Below are positions 25,159 to 33,545 of a stretch of DNA of 63,183 nucleotides, piece after piece (the first letter of the stretch is position 1; each line of letters opens with the position of its first letter). Under the pieces are notes generated by a model, which saw only the letters and a program-made list of their open reading frames with translations, was not told the DNA's origin and did not search any database. A program made the translations under genes and the position numbers. The stretch is from Methylotenera sp. (lineage in GTDB: Bacteria; Pseudomonadota; Gammaproteobacteria; Burkholderiales; Methylophilaceae): the NCBI GenBank assembly GCA_020622105.1, contig JAHRYP010000001.1, positions 1-63,183 of the forward strand, read 5' to 3'.

Positions 25159-26373
25159 TTAAGACTGCTTGAATTGCAGTACTGTTGCGCCAGCCTTAAG
25201 CTCGTCTAAATAATCAGCCCACTGCTGCATCATCACCTTACGTTGTTCGATAAATTTGGTGCGGTTGTAAGCTTGGCCAAGTATGTCTGGTACTTTGTGT
25301 GCTAGTTGATGCTCAATGATGGATGGGTCAATGTTAAGTCGCTCGTGAAGAATAGTTCTGGCCATAGCTCTAAATCCGTGACCTGTTATGTCTTTCTGGG
25401 TGTCATACCCCATACGCTTAAGCGCAGCATTTACTGCACTCTCGCTCATAGGTTTAAGTGGGGAATGCCCGCCTTGGAATACATATTCACCATGGCCGGA
25501 TAGTGGTTGTAGTTCTCTAAAAATTGCTACAGCTTGAGTTGAAAGTGGTACTAGATGGTCTGTTTTAGTTTTAGAAACTAGGTATTGCCAAGTGCCAGCA
25601 TCTAAATCAATATCTTTCCATTTGGCTTGTCTCAATTCACTTGGACGAGTGAAAACTAGGGGAGAGAGTTTTAGCGCACACTGTACGGTAAATGTGCCAT
25701 TAAAAGCATCAATAGCTCTTAACAGCTCTGCAATTTGCTGAGGATCAGTGAATGCTGCCATGTGCTTTACAGTAGAGGCGGGGAGTGCGCCTTTTAGATC
25801 GGCTGTTACATCTCTATCAGCTCGCCCCGTTTGGACTGCATATCTAAAAACTTGCCCGGCTGTTTGTAAGGCCCGATGAGCAGTTTCTAGCTTATTTAGT
25901 TTTTCAATCCGCTTAACAACGTCAAGCATTTGCGGCGCTGAAATACTGCTTATAGGTTTGCTACCAATCCATGGAAATAAGTAAAGCTCAAATCTTCTAA
26001 TCACTTTGTCCTTGTGGCTGTCTGCTTTGTTTTTCATGTGAGATTGCCACCATTCGCGGGCAACAACCTCAAAACTATTCTCAGCATTAGATAGATTTGA
26101 CGCTGTCTGAGCCTTTTTATGATCGCTAGGATCTACTGGAGGATCGTTTGCAAGTAACTTTCTGGCGTTATCCCTTTTTTCTCTGGCTTGTATAAGAGGG
26201 ACATCGGGATAATTACCAAGCGCCAATGTTTTTCTTTTGCCAAGAAAACGATAATCAAAGCGCCAAAGCTTACTCCCAGTGGCATTAATAATTAAATATA
26301 GCCCTTTTTCATCCGAAAGTTTGTAAGGCTTATCCTTAGGCTTAGCGTTGTTTATAGCTGTTACTGATAGCAT
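25159..26373 (-). CDS. Tyrosine-type integrase (P4-like)
   Basis: A 404-residue site-specific recombinase with a DUF4102-type N-terminal arm-binding domain (KPYKLSDEKGLYLIINATGSKLWRFDYRF, GNYPDVPLIQAREKR). In the catalytic domain the first Arg is in TRPSELRQAKWKDID, the His-x-x-Arg is in ITGHGFRAMART, the next His/Trp position is HQLAHKVPD and the nucleophile is the Tyr in GQAYNRT. All five are present, so it looks active. It lies 165 bases from a tRNA-Met gene, the usual target type for this family, so the tRNA probably marks the right end of the island. The promoter region holds four TGACGGTA half-sites. Confidence 0.95.
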   Translation of the reverse strand: MLSVTAINNAKPKDKPYKLSDEKGLYLIINATGSKLWRFDYRFLGKRKTLALGNYPDVPLIQAREKRDNARKLLANDPPVDPSDHKKAQTASNLSNAENSFEVVAREWWQSHMKNKADSHKDKVIRRFELYLFPWIGSKPISSISAPQMLDVVKRIEKLNKLETAHRALQTAGQVFRYAVQTGRADRDVTADLKGALPASTVKHMAAFTDPQQIAELLRAIDAFNGTFTVQCALKLSPLVFTRPSELRQAKWKDIDLDAGTWQYLVSKTKTDHLVPLSTQAVAIFRELQPLSGHGEYVFQGGHSPLKPMSESAVNAALKRMGYDTQKDITGHGFRAMARTILHERLNIDPSIIEHQLAHKVPDILGQAYNRTKFIEQRKVMMQQWADYLDELKAGATVLQFKQS

Positions 26374-26374
26374 T

Positions 26375-26436
26375 TGACGGTATCCTTCGGTGAGTATTTC
26401 ACTATACCGTCAACCATACCGTCAATAATGACGGTA
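26375..26436. promoter_or_regulatory. Four TACCGTCA/TGACGGTA half-sites upstream of the integrase
   Basis: TGACGGTA at 26375 and 26429 and TACCGTCA at 26405 and 26417 surround the integrase start. The last two form an inverted repeat with a four-base centre (ATAA). They may be operators for the AlpA-like protein, or arm-type binding sites of the integrase itself. Confidence 0.55.
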
Positions 26437-26469
26437 TGTCAAGATAACTTATGATATGGCTTGATACAT

Positions 26470-26506
26470 TAAAAAAGCCCCGAAGCTTTTAACTTCGGGG
26501 CTTTTG
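26470..26506 (-). terminator. Rho-independent terminator after tRNA-Met
   Basis: Stem AAAGCCCCGAAG/CTTCGGGGCTTT with a short loop, followed on the minus strand by a run of T. It lies directly after the tRNA-Met gene and separates it from the integrase. Confidence 0.85.
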
Positions 26507-26537
26507 AAGGGTTACGATGTATCGTGATTCCCTATGT

Positions 26538-26614
26538 TGGTGGTGAAAGAGGGACTTGAACCCTCGACCCCAGGATTATGAATCCTGTGCTCTAACCAGC
26601 TGAGCTACATCACC
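26538..26614 (-). tRNA. tRNA-Met (CAT anticodon)
   Basis: A 77-base cloverleaf including encoded CCA, read on the minus strand. The anticodon loop reads GATTCATAATC; GTTCAAGTC is the T loop; the D arm has AGCTCAGCTGGTTAGAGC. The sequence resembles elongator tRNA-Met more than the CAT-anticodon tRNA-Ile, but the latter cannot be fully ruled out by eye. Its 3' end faces the integrase, so it is the likely attachment site. Confidence 0.9.
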
Positions 26615-26829
26615 TTGTAAACTTGTTTGCTTGTATTTCAGCAAGGCCGCAATTCTAGTGTTTTAGTGGTGAATTGTCAAAAAAAGTTTTCACTTTTTAG
26701 GTTTATTTTTGCTAGTCTTGTTTTTAGTATGATGCATGGCTCTAAGCGAATGATTGCAGATCGTTTAAAGGTTGATAGCGCACAGCAGTAATGGGTGTCG
26801 TGCGCTTATGTCGTTAAGGATGCGTTGAT

Positions 26830-27125
26830 TAAATTCAAGTACTGGATTGCCGCGTCACTTCGTTCCTCGCAATGACGGCGTTACTGTTACTTCGCACCTT
26901 GCAATGATTGCGTTACCATCACTTTGCTTCTCGGAATGACTGCGTTAATGTTATTCCGTTCTTCTCAATGACTTTGTTACTGTTACTTCCTGTCTCGCAA
27001 TGACTGGATTATCGTCACTGCGAGCCCAAAGGGCGTGGCAGTCCAGAGTCTCTTTTTAGAACAAAACACTGGATTGCCACCCGCCACGGTATGCTCGCAG
27101 CTAAAAGCTAGGTCGCTCGCAATGA
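26830..27125. repeat. Degenerate tandem repeats of a GGATTGCC...CAATGAC family
   Basis: A stretch of roughly 300 bases without a gene, built of about six imperfect units of ~40 bases, each with (T)TCG/TTG...CTCGCAATGAC and ending GCGTTACT or similar. The last unit includes the more complete form GGATTGCCACCC...CTCGCAATGACAG. A related single copy lies near 50728-50756. These are non-coding repeats of the kind dispersed in many proteobacterial genomes. Confidence 0.75.
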
Positions 27126-27152
27126 CAGATTTATGAATAGATCAGCATCTCT

Positions 27153-27614
27153 TTAACGGATTCTTGAAATATCCACGATCAGTGATGCGCTGTAATGCTT
27201 CCATTTAATAATGATCACGTAGGCATAGGGGCGTGCCTGGTGGTCAAGGTTTTCTGGCAGGTGCGCGATTTTTTCCGGGATGGAGATGACCATGTTTTCG
27301 CCGAAATACTTGCGCGCGTTACCTGAGATGGTGTTGGCGATTTCGCCTACGGCATCGAGCAGGTTTTCATCAGATTGATTAGGTTCTTTCATGACCGTAA
27401 GCAGGTGCCGCAGCATGGCGCTGGGCGCCGAGAAGTAGAGCGCGCCTTCGTAGTCTGCACTTACTTTGATCATGCCGGTGTAGTCATTCATCGGGAATGC
27501 ATTTTTGGCCAGGTATGCCACGCCGACCGATGCCGCTTCTTTTGTAATCTGTTTGAAATAGCCTCCTATCGCTTCAATAAAGATTTCAATGTCTTTTTCG
27601 CTTAAGTCACTCAT
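27153..27614 (-). CDS. CheX-like chemotaxis phosphatase family protein
   Basis: A 153-residue protein resembling CheX/CheC-type CheY-P phosphatases. Family-like features are the N-terminal IEAIGGYFKQI segment and the helix DENLLDAVGEIANTISGNARKYFG, which carries the ExxN phosphatase motif (EIAN). Its start overlaps the end of the broken response-regulator gene by ATGA, so it is the third gene of the sensor operon. The likely substrate, the CheY-like protein, is damaged here, so CheX may act on another receiver. Confidence 0.8.
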   Translation of the reverse strand: MSDLSEKDIEIFIEAIGGYFKQITKEAASVGVAYLAKNAFPMNDYTGMIKVSADYEGALYFSAPSAMLRHLLTVMKEPNQSDENLLDAVGEIANTISGNARKYFGENMVISIPEKIAHLPENLDHQARPYAYVIIIKWKHYSASLIVDISRIR

Positions 27615-27923
27615 TCTTTTATTAGCTCCAGTAGGGCGTTGACGAGTTCTTCATCGGTAAATGGTTTGTATAAAAACCCGCTTGCGCCATTTTTAAGTGC
27701 TTCAATCGCCGTGGCTTTGTCGCTGAGTGCAGATACGATCAAGTTTTATAAAGTTGGCATCTGCGGTAAGCCATGGTGACCAGTTCCGGGCGCTCTTGTG
27801 TGAATAATGCAAATAATGGTGCCATTAGCGCTGTACCAAAACGATAAGGGGCAGTTTTGGTCTGCCAAATTTGGAAATACGGCTCCGGATAATATTGGAG
27901 TCATCGACAATCATGAGTTTCAT
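27611..27923 (-). pseudogene. CheY-like response regulator, internally deleted
   Basis: Starts as a normal receiver (MKLMIVDDSNIIRSRI) and ends as one (VSALSDKATAIEALKNGASGF, then LYKPFTDEELVNALLELIKE), but the middle is lost. The frame shifts near the residue-30 region, where a stop (TAA) appears near 27830. Comparing with the family pattern VTMDLTMP...(C)I...T..A, about 40-50 bases that would encode the phosphoacceptor Asp and the following loop are missing near 27765-27775. Both ends overlap their neighbours by ATGA (sensor kinase and CheX), so the operon structure is kept although the gene is dead. Confidence 0.85.
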
Positions 27924-30052
27924 ACAACGGCCTCGGTAGCATTTAGGTTAATTGATGGTTGGGCAGGTTTGGATATGCGGAAAGCAAACTGGGTGAAGAC
28001 ATCGGCTTTGGTGTCTATTTTGAGGTCTCCGCCGATTTCGTTAATCAAGGATTGAACCAAGTCCATGCCTACACCGCGGCCTGCATCTTTATCTGTGCTG
28101 CTTGCGGTAGAAAAGCCGGGTTCGAACAGTTTGCCAACAATTTCCTTGTCAGTTAGCTGGTTCACAATGTCAGTCGCGTAACGTCCTGAAGCCAGCATTG
28201 CGGCTCGGATACGGCTAGGCACGATGCCTTGCCCGTCATCGCGCACAATAAAGTCGATAACACCTTGCTGGTTCATGCGGGTGGCGATAGAAATTTCGCC
28301 ATGTGCCGTTTTGCCTTTAGCGAGCCTGATGTCAGCATCTTCAATGCCATGGCAAATGCCGTTGCGTATCAGTTGAATGCCTATCTGCTGTAGCTGATGC
28401 ACGGTTTTGGTGTCCATCTCATCAAGCAGCCCCAGCTCCAGTTTAAGCTGCACCTTTTTATTCTGGCTTTGGCTCACTTGTTCTGCGAGGCGTTGCAGGT
28501 TATTGCCTACACTTGTCGAGATTGAAGGCGGTTTAGCTGTGCTATTGTTGGCCTGATGATGCGCTTGCATTACATTTGAAATTGTTTCAATCTGCCTGAT
28601 CTGCTCAAGCATGCCGCTTAGCATGACTGGCAGGCTTAAAATCTCTTGTGCATCCCACTCGCTCTTTTTACGCAGTGTGACTAGATGCTCTTCAAACTCA
28701 TGTGCCAGGGTTTCAATTGCATCTAAACCCATTGCCGCAGCTTCACCTTTAATGGCATGAATGATGCGGAAGCACTGGTTGGCGAGGTCAGCATGATTCG
28801 CCGCACGTTTATCTGCATTGGCTAATATGGCGTTCAGCGATTCCAGGCTGCCATGGGCATGGCTCAGAAAATCCTGTAACTGGTAGGTATCTGCCTGCAG
28901 CAATCGTTTAAGCAGTTCCAGATTGATGCTGGATTGACCTTTAAGTGCAGATAGTTCTTCCGCCTGCGTGACTTGCTCGGTCACATCCTGCACGGTTACC
29001 AGCAAGTGCAGAACATGTTTGCCTTCAACAATGCGGTTAAACTGAAAACTCAGGTAACGCGGTGTTGTATCGTTCTTGGATTGCACCTTTACCTGTGTGA
29101 GCGGGTTAAGGCTCAGCATCAGGTTTTCTTTCACTTTGTTACCGAATAGCAGCTGAATGTAGTCTTTGGCTGAAGTGTAGATCTCGGCTGAAACCAGCTG
29201 CTCCAGTATTGGCATAAACGGCATGTTAGCACTCACTTCGTGCTGTAATATTTTACCTATTGAGCTAGAGAACTGGCTGCCCACATTCAATTCTGGGTCT
29301 AATAGGAACAAGCCTTCTTTTACTGTATTGAGAATCTCGGTAGTTTCGCGCTGTGCTTTTTCAATCTCGCCATCGGCAGAGCGGAGTTTGCGTAAGGCAT
29401 TAAATACAATGTTGGCGAACAATAACAGTGACAATACCAGCGCGATGGTTTGAATCAACTGCAGGTTGCTGGCCTTGGTTTTGGTGTTGCGTTCCAGTTG
29501 CGTGGTGAGATCATTCATCAGTTTTAATAACTTGAGGTTGTTTTCGCGCGCATAGTCCGTGGCAATGTCGAGGGTAATTTCATTCACCACGCTGCTTTCA
29601 ATGACCGGCTGCAACAGTTTTTTGTAAGGCTGCCAGATCATCAATGCATCGTCCACCGCCTTGATGGCAGCTTCGCCGCTTACTTTTTGCAGATGCACAG
29701 GTTTTTCATCACCACCTACAACCATGCCACCTGTTTTAAAACCGTTGAGCGTGGTATCAAACAGCGTACTGACTTTTTTGAGTTCTTCTGTGTTTTTAGG
29801 GTCAAACCTGCCTTGTGCAGCATCAACCTGAATTGACAGCAGTACCTTGGCAGTACGTTGTGAAAGCATACGCTGCCGCCCGGAAAGGTTGATAGAAACC
29901 GCATCGCTATCGAGCGTAGATGAGGTATAAAAGTTAAGGCCAAGCACTGCAAGGTTAAAGAGTAAGAAAAGCGTAACGGCGAATATAATGCCGCGATATT
30001 TGTTCAGCGTACCCGTTTGCTGAGGCTTATTAGGCGTAGTTTTGCTGGTCAT
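27920..30052 (-). CDS. CheA-like sensor kinase with PilJ-type N-terminus
   Basis: A 710-residue membrane sensor. Residues ~22-42 and ~203-220 are membrane segments around a periplasmic domain like the PilJ type IV pili methyl-accepting N-terminal domain (SGRQRMLSQRTAKVLL), also used in nitrate sensors. Then come a PAS-like region, an Hpt domain with the phospho-His in RIIHAIKGEAAAMG, and a CheA-type ATPase (NGICHGIE, DDGQGI, GRGVGMDLV). The CheW-like domain of CheA is absent. Its stop overlaps the start of the broken receiver gene. As it is next to nrt genes, nitrate or nitrite is a plausible signal, by inference. Confidence 0.85.
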   Translation of the reverse strand: MTSKTTPNKPQQTGTLNKYRGIIFAVTLFLLFNLAVLGLNFYTSSTLDSDAVSINLSGRQRMLSQRTAKVLLSIQVDAAQGRFDPKNTEELKKVSTLFDTTLNGFKTGGMVVGGDEKPVHLQKVSGEAAIKAVDDALMIWQPYKKLLQPVIESSVVNEITLDIATDYARENNLKLLKLMNDLTTQLERNTKTKASNLQLIQTIALVLSLLLFANIVFNALRKLRSADGEIEKAQRETTEILNTVKEGLFLLDPELNVGSQFSSSIGKILQHEVSANMPFMPILEQLVSAEIYTSAKDYIQLLFGNKVKENLMLSLNPLTQVKVQSKNDTTPRYLSFQFNRIVEGKHVLHLLVTVQDVTEQVTQAEELSALKGQSSINLELLKRLLQADTYQLQDFLSHAHGSLESLNAILANADKRAANHADLANQCFRIIHAIKGEAAAMGLDAIETLAHEFEEHLVTLRKKSEWDAQEILSLPVMLSGMLEQIRQIETISNVMQAHHQANNSTAKPPSISTSVGNNLQRLAEQVSQSQNKKVQLKLELGLLDEMDTKTVHQLQQIGIQLIRNGICHGIEDADIRLAKGKTAHGEISIATRMNQQGVIDFIVRDDGQGIVPSRIRAAMLASGRYATDIVNQLTDKEIVGKLFEPGFSTASSTDKDAGRGVGMDLVQSLINEIGGDLKIDTKADVFTQFAFRISKPAQPSINLNATEAVV

Positions 30053-30253
30053 GACTGCTCCTCATGTAATTATTATTTAGTTGCAATTTATTAGAGGTCA
30101 CCGCCGTTGGTGAGCGAATAAAACTTAGGAGTACTGATTGGCTGGTGCGGTCAAATTGATAAGCCGTTTTATCAAGTCACCAGTCAATCTATAGAGATCT
30201 GTGCCATTTCAAGTGTTGGTTTCAAATGGCACAGGGTGCTGCAGATGATTGCT

Positions 30254-31660
30254 TTAGAACGTGTACATGCCGGTCACCCAGACGACTTCTTTGTCGCCTT
30301 TGCGTGCTGCATTAGTTAATCCGCCGTATACATCGGATTCATTGAATTTTGCATATTCAAGTTTGCCGCTGATTTTGTCAGTAAATGGATACATGACGCT
30401 GGCATCAAACTCGGTACCGTATTTGTCGCCAAGTTTGCCAATTGACTGGAATTTTTCATCTGATTTAAACACATGGTATTCTGCTTGCAGCTTGGCTTTG
30501 CCGATACTGCCGGCAACCGTGACGAATGTATCTTCGATACCCTGGCGCGGTGTTGCCAGAAATTGGTCTGCCCAGCCCTGAAACAGGTGGTTGGTACCTA
30601 AAGGTGTCTGGAATGCATATTTACCGTCATTGCTGGATAGTTTTTCATGGTCGATTCTGACTGACCATGTGTTGTACATCGCGCCGCCACCGAGTTTGAA
30701 GTAGTGCGCGTCAATCAGATCGCTACCGTCTTTATAGTCGGTCTGTTTTGCATATTCAGCTGTGTAGAGTGCTTTCCAGGTATCATCAATTTTACGTACG
30801 CCATCCAGACGCAGGCCGAATGTTTTTGAGCTGGCATCTGTAGTAGCCGTTTTAACAAGATCCTGGCTAGCACCCAGACCATTGCCGCCTTGCGCGGCGG
30901 TGCTCAGCGCTAGTGGGTTGCCATTGTTCTGACCGAGGTTTGCAACATCCACCAGGTAAGCGTAGCCCACTAATGATTCGCTTGGTGAGATGCGGTACTT
31001 GGCGTTCACAATTTCAATATCGCCCTGACGTAACTCGGTATTGATCTGGCGCACCTGATCAAAGTGTGCTGCGAATATTTCAGTATCCGGAATACTTTTG
31101 TTGAGTACAGATACACCATCAAACACCTGCATATTTTGACGGAAACCGATGTCGCCAATAAAGCGTACATTGTCCAGATTCACTTGTTGGCGACCGAGGC
31201 GAACTTTGGTGTTTTTAATGCCAGTCCAGTCTACAAACAGTTGATTCACATCTGTAAAGCTTGGGTCAACGATATTGGCGTAGTTAGCTTTTCCAGGTTC
31301 GCTCAGGTTCTCGCGTCGGTCGTTAAAATTGTGATTAAACTCGTGCACGTCGGTAAGTTGTGCGGCAAAGCTGAAGTTTTTATACGGTGCGGTCTGCCAG
31401 CCGATCAAGCTGCGTAGCGTGAAGGCGTGTGCGCTATCCAGCTTTTTGCTTGCGTTAGGTGCCGGTTGAAATGCCTCCTGATCTACAGACTCGTAGCGCA
31501 GACGGAAATTGGTCATTGGCTTACCGTCTTTGATTGAGTCCAGAAAGGTATACTCGGCCATTGGCTCTTCTTCAGCATAAGCTGTTTGCGCCATGCCGGA
31601 GATAGCCATGGTGACACATGCCATGATGATGTTAAGTTTGAAAGAATTTTTAGATTTCAT
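30254..31660 (-). CDS. Alginate-export-family outer membrane porin
   Basis: A 468-residue outer-membrane beta-barrel with a Sec signal peptide (MACVTMAISGMAQTAYAEEE). The aromatic-rich, alternating strands and the segment MTNFRLRYESVDQEAF...FTLRSLIGWQT, with NVRFIGDIGFRQNMQVFDG, fit the alginate_exp porin group. The last residues (VVWVTGMYTF) end in Phe, as barrels usually do. It follows nrtD by 70 bases in the same direction, so it probably lets nitrate or nitrite through the outer membrane; alginate is an unlikely substrate in this setting. There is a hairpin (GTGCCATTT/AAATGGCAC, 30203-30233) after its stop. Confidence 0.85.
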   Translation of the reverse strand: MKSKNSFKLNIIMACVTMAISGMAQTAYAEEEPMAEYTFLDSIKDGKPMTNFRLRYESVDQEAFQPAPNASKKLDSAHAFTLRSLIGWQTAPYKNFSFAAQLTDVHEFNHNFNDRRENLSEPGKANYANIVDPSFTDVNQLFVDWTGIKNTKVRLGRQQVNLDNVRFIGDIGFRQNMQVFDGVSVLNKSIPDTEIFAAHFDQVRQINTELRQGDIEIVNAKYRISPSESLVGYAYLVDVANLGQNNGNPLALSTAAQGGNGLGASQDLVKTATTDASSKTFGLRLDGVRKIDDTWKALYTAEYAKQTDYKDGSDLIDAHYFKLGGGAMYNTWSVRIDHEKLSSNDGKYAFQTPLGTNHLFQGWADQFLATPRQGIEDTFVTVAGSIGKAKLQAEYHVFKSDEKFQSIGKLGDKYGTEFDASVMYPFTDKISGKLEYAKFNESDVYGGLTNAARKGDKEVVWVTGMYTF

Positions 31661-31729
31661 GATTACCCCTAGAATAAATATAAAGTTTAGATATAAGTTT
31701 TTATGTGAAATATGTTGGTAACAAACTGT

Positions 31730-32551
31730 TTACGCCGCTTTTTTGGCATGGCGCTCATACAGAAAGCGCAATACTTCGCTGCGTAGATGGTTGTATTCCT
31801 GGTCTTCAGCCAGTTCCAGACGTGCTCGTGGGCGTGCGAGATTCACATCCAGAATTTCACCGATGGTGGCAGACGGGCCATTGGTCATCATGACAATACG
31901 GTCTGATAGCAATACAGATTCATCCACATCGTGTGTCACCATCACTGCGGTACAGCCGGATTTCGCCATGATCTTCATGAGCTCATCCTGCAGGTTGGCA
32001 CGTGTCAGCGCATCCAGTGCACCAAACGGCTCGTCCAGCAGCAGCACTTTAGGCTCCATTGCCAAGGCACGTGCAATACCGACGCGCTGTTTCATGCCGC
32101 CTGATATTTCATTCGGGCGCTTTTCGGTAGCATGGGTCAAACCAACGAGTTCCAGTGCAGCATGGGTACGTGCTGCGAGTTGGGCTTTAGTCTCAGTGCC
32201 GAATACGCGTTCAACTGCCAGATAGATGTTTTCATAACAGGTCAGCCAAGGCAACGGCGAATGGTTTTGAAACACCACTGAACGCTCAGGGCCTGGGCCT
32301 GCAATCTCGCGGCCGGCACAGAACAGAAAGCCTTCAGTAGGTTTCAGTAAGCCTGCAATCAGGTTCAGTACTGTTGATTTACCGCAGCCTGAGTGACCGA
32401 TGATAGAAATAAACTCACCCTCGCGAATGCTCAGGTTAATGTTTTTAAGTGCATTGAATTCACCTTTTTTTGTGGTGAAGGTCATGTCAACATTCTCAAG
32501 CTGCACATATTTAGCTGCGTTTGCTTTTTCTGGTGTAGATGTGTTTTTCAT
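31730..32551 (-). CDS. nrtD: Nitrate/nitrite ABC transporter ATP-binding protein (NrtD type)
   Basis: A 273-residue ATPase. Walker A is GHSGCGKST, the signature is EISGGMKQRVGIARAL and Walker B is LLLDEPFGALD, followed by VTHDVDESVLLSDRIVMM. It resembles the nitrate/taurine group (NrtD, TauB). There is no NrtA-like C-terminal extension as in NrtC. It is the third gene of the nrtABD operon, 39 bases after nrtB. Confidence 0.92.
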   Translation of the reverse strand: MKNTSTPEKANAAKYVQLENVDMTFTTKKGEFNALKNINLSIREGEFISIIGHSGCGKSTVLNLIAGLLKPTEGFLFCAGREIAGPGPERSVVFQNHSPLPWLTCYENIYLAVERVFGTETKAQLAARTHAALELVGLTHATEKRPNEISGGMKQRVGIARALAMEPKVLLLDEPFGALDALTRANLQDELMKIMAKSGCTAVMVTHDVDESVLLSDRIVMMTNGPSATIGEILDVNLARPRARLELAEDQEYNHLRSEVLRFLYERHAKKAA

Positions 32552-32590
32552 AATGATTCCTGATCAGTAGCTGTTAAATAAATAACGGGA

Positions 32591-33514
32591 TTATTCGTAG
32601 CTGAATCTTTTAGCGATTTGCGTGAGCATTAACTCAAGCAGCAAGCCGACGATGCCTACAATAAAAATCGCGATGATGATGTGTTCAACATTGAGGTTGT
32701 TCCATTCATCCCACACCCAGAAGCCAATACCAACGCCGCCTGTCAGCATTTCGGCCGCAACAATTACCAACCATGCCACTCCGATAGAGAGACGTACGCC
32801 TGTCATCATGTAAGGCAGTGCGAACGGGAACAAAATCTTGGTGAAAATTTTCCATTCGCTCAGGTTGAGTACTTTCGCCACGTTCATATAATCCTGCGGC
32901 ACTTTGCTGACACCGACAGCCGTGTTGATGATCATGGGCCAAATCGCGGAAATAAATATGACCCAGATCGCAGCAGGGTTAGCTGCTTTGAACACGAGCA
33001 AGCCAATTGGCAGCCATGCGAGCGGAGATACAGGTTTCAACAGGCTGATTACCGGTGCTGCCATGCGGTTTGCGAATTCAAAACGCCCGATAATGAAGCC
33101 GATAGGAATCCCGATCATGGCCGCCATGCCAAAGCCCAGCGCAACACGTTTTAATGAGTTAAGGATGTTCCAGCCTACCCCCATGTCATTCGGACCATTG
33201 TTATAGAACGGGTCGCTGAACAACTCGACGGCTGAGTGCCATGTTTTTAGAGGTCCTGGCAGGTTGGGTGATTGGTAAGAGATTAATGTCCACACAGCTA
33301 ACATCATCAATACGCCAAATACCGGAGGCAGTAGCCATTTAATGAAGTTGTGGATTTTTAACCCAAACTTTTCAGGTTGCTGTTTTGTAGATACTGTGTC
33401 GGAAGTCGTCACACTATTTGCAGTATTAGCCATTGCTGATCCTTTGCTGACAACTGTATTTTTACTTTTCATGATGACTTTCAAGCTTTCTTTTTTGATA
33501 CTGATCGCGCTCAT
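32591..33514 (-). CDS. nrtB: Nitrate/nitrite ABC transporter permease NrtB
   Basis: A 307-residue inner-membrane permease. After a serine/threonine-rich N-terminal ~60 residues it has about six membrane segments (for example VFGVLMMLAVWTLISY and MAAMIGIPIGFIIGRF), with the coupling-loop motif VSKVPQDYMNVAKVLNLSEWKIFTKILFPFALPYMMTG (EAA-like). It lies 31 bases after nrtA. An alternative start at a later Met in the Ser/Thr-rich part is possible, as the first ~26 residues are poorly conserved-looking. Confidence 0.92.
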   Translation of the reverse strand: MSAISIKKESLKVIMKSKNTVVSKGSAMANTANSVTTSDTVSTKQQPEKFGLKIHNFIKWLLPPVFGVLMMLAVWTLISYQSPNLPGPLKTWHSAVELFSDPFYNNGPNDMGVGWNILNSLKRVALGFGMAAMIGIPIGFIIGRFEFANRMAAPVISLLKPVSPLAWLPIGLLVFKAANPAAIWVIFISAIWPMIINTAVGVSKVPQDYMNVAKVLNLSEWKIFTKILFPFALPYMMTGVRLSIGVAWLVIVAAEMLTGGVGIGFWVWDEWNNLNVEHIIIAIFIVGIVGLLLELMLTQIAKRFSYE

Positions 33515-33545
33515 AATTGATCCTTAATAATTGAAGCTTGAATCG

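Noticed and set aside
32681-33154. Antisense gene inside nrtB (157 codons)
   Set aside because: It is His/Arg/Asn-rich with no domain, as expected for a shadow of a membrane-protein gene.
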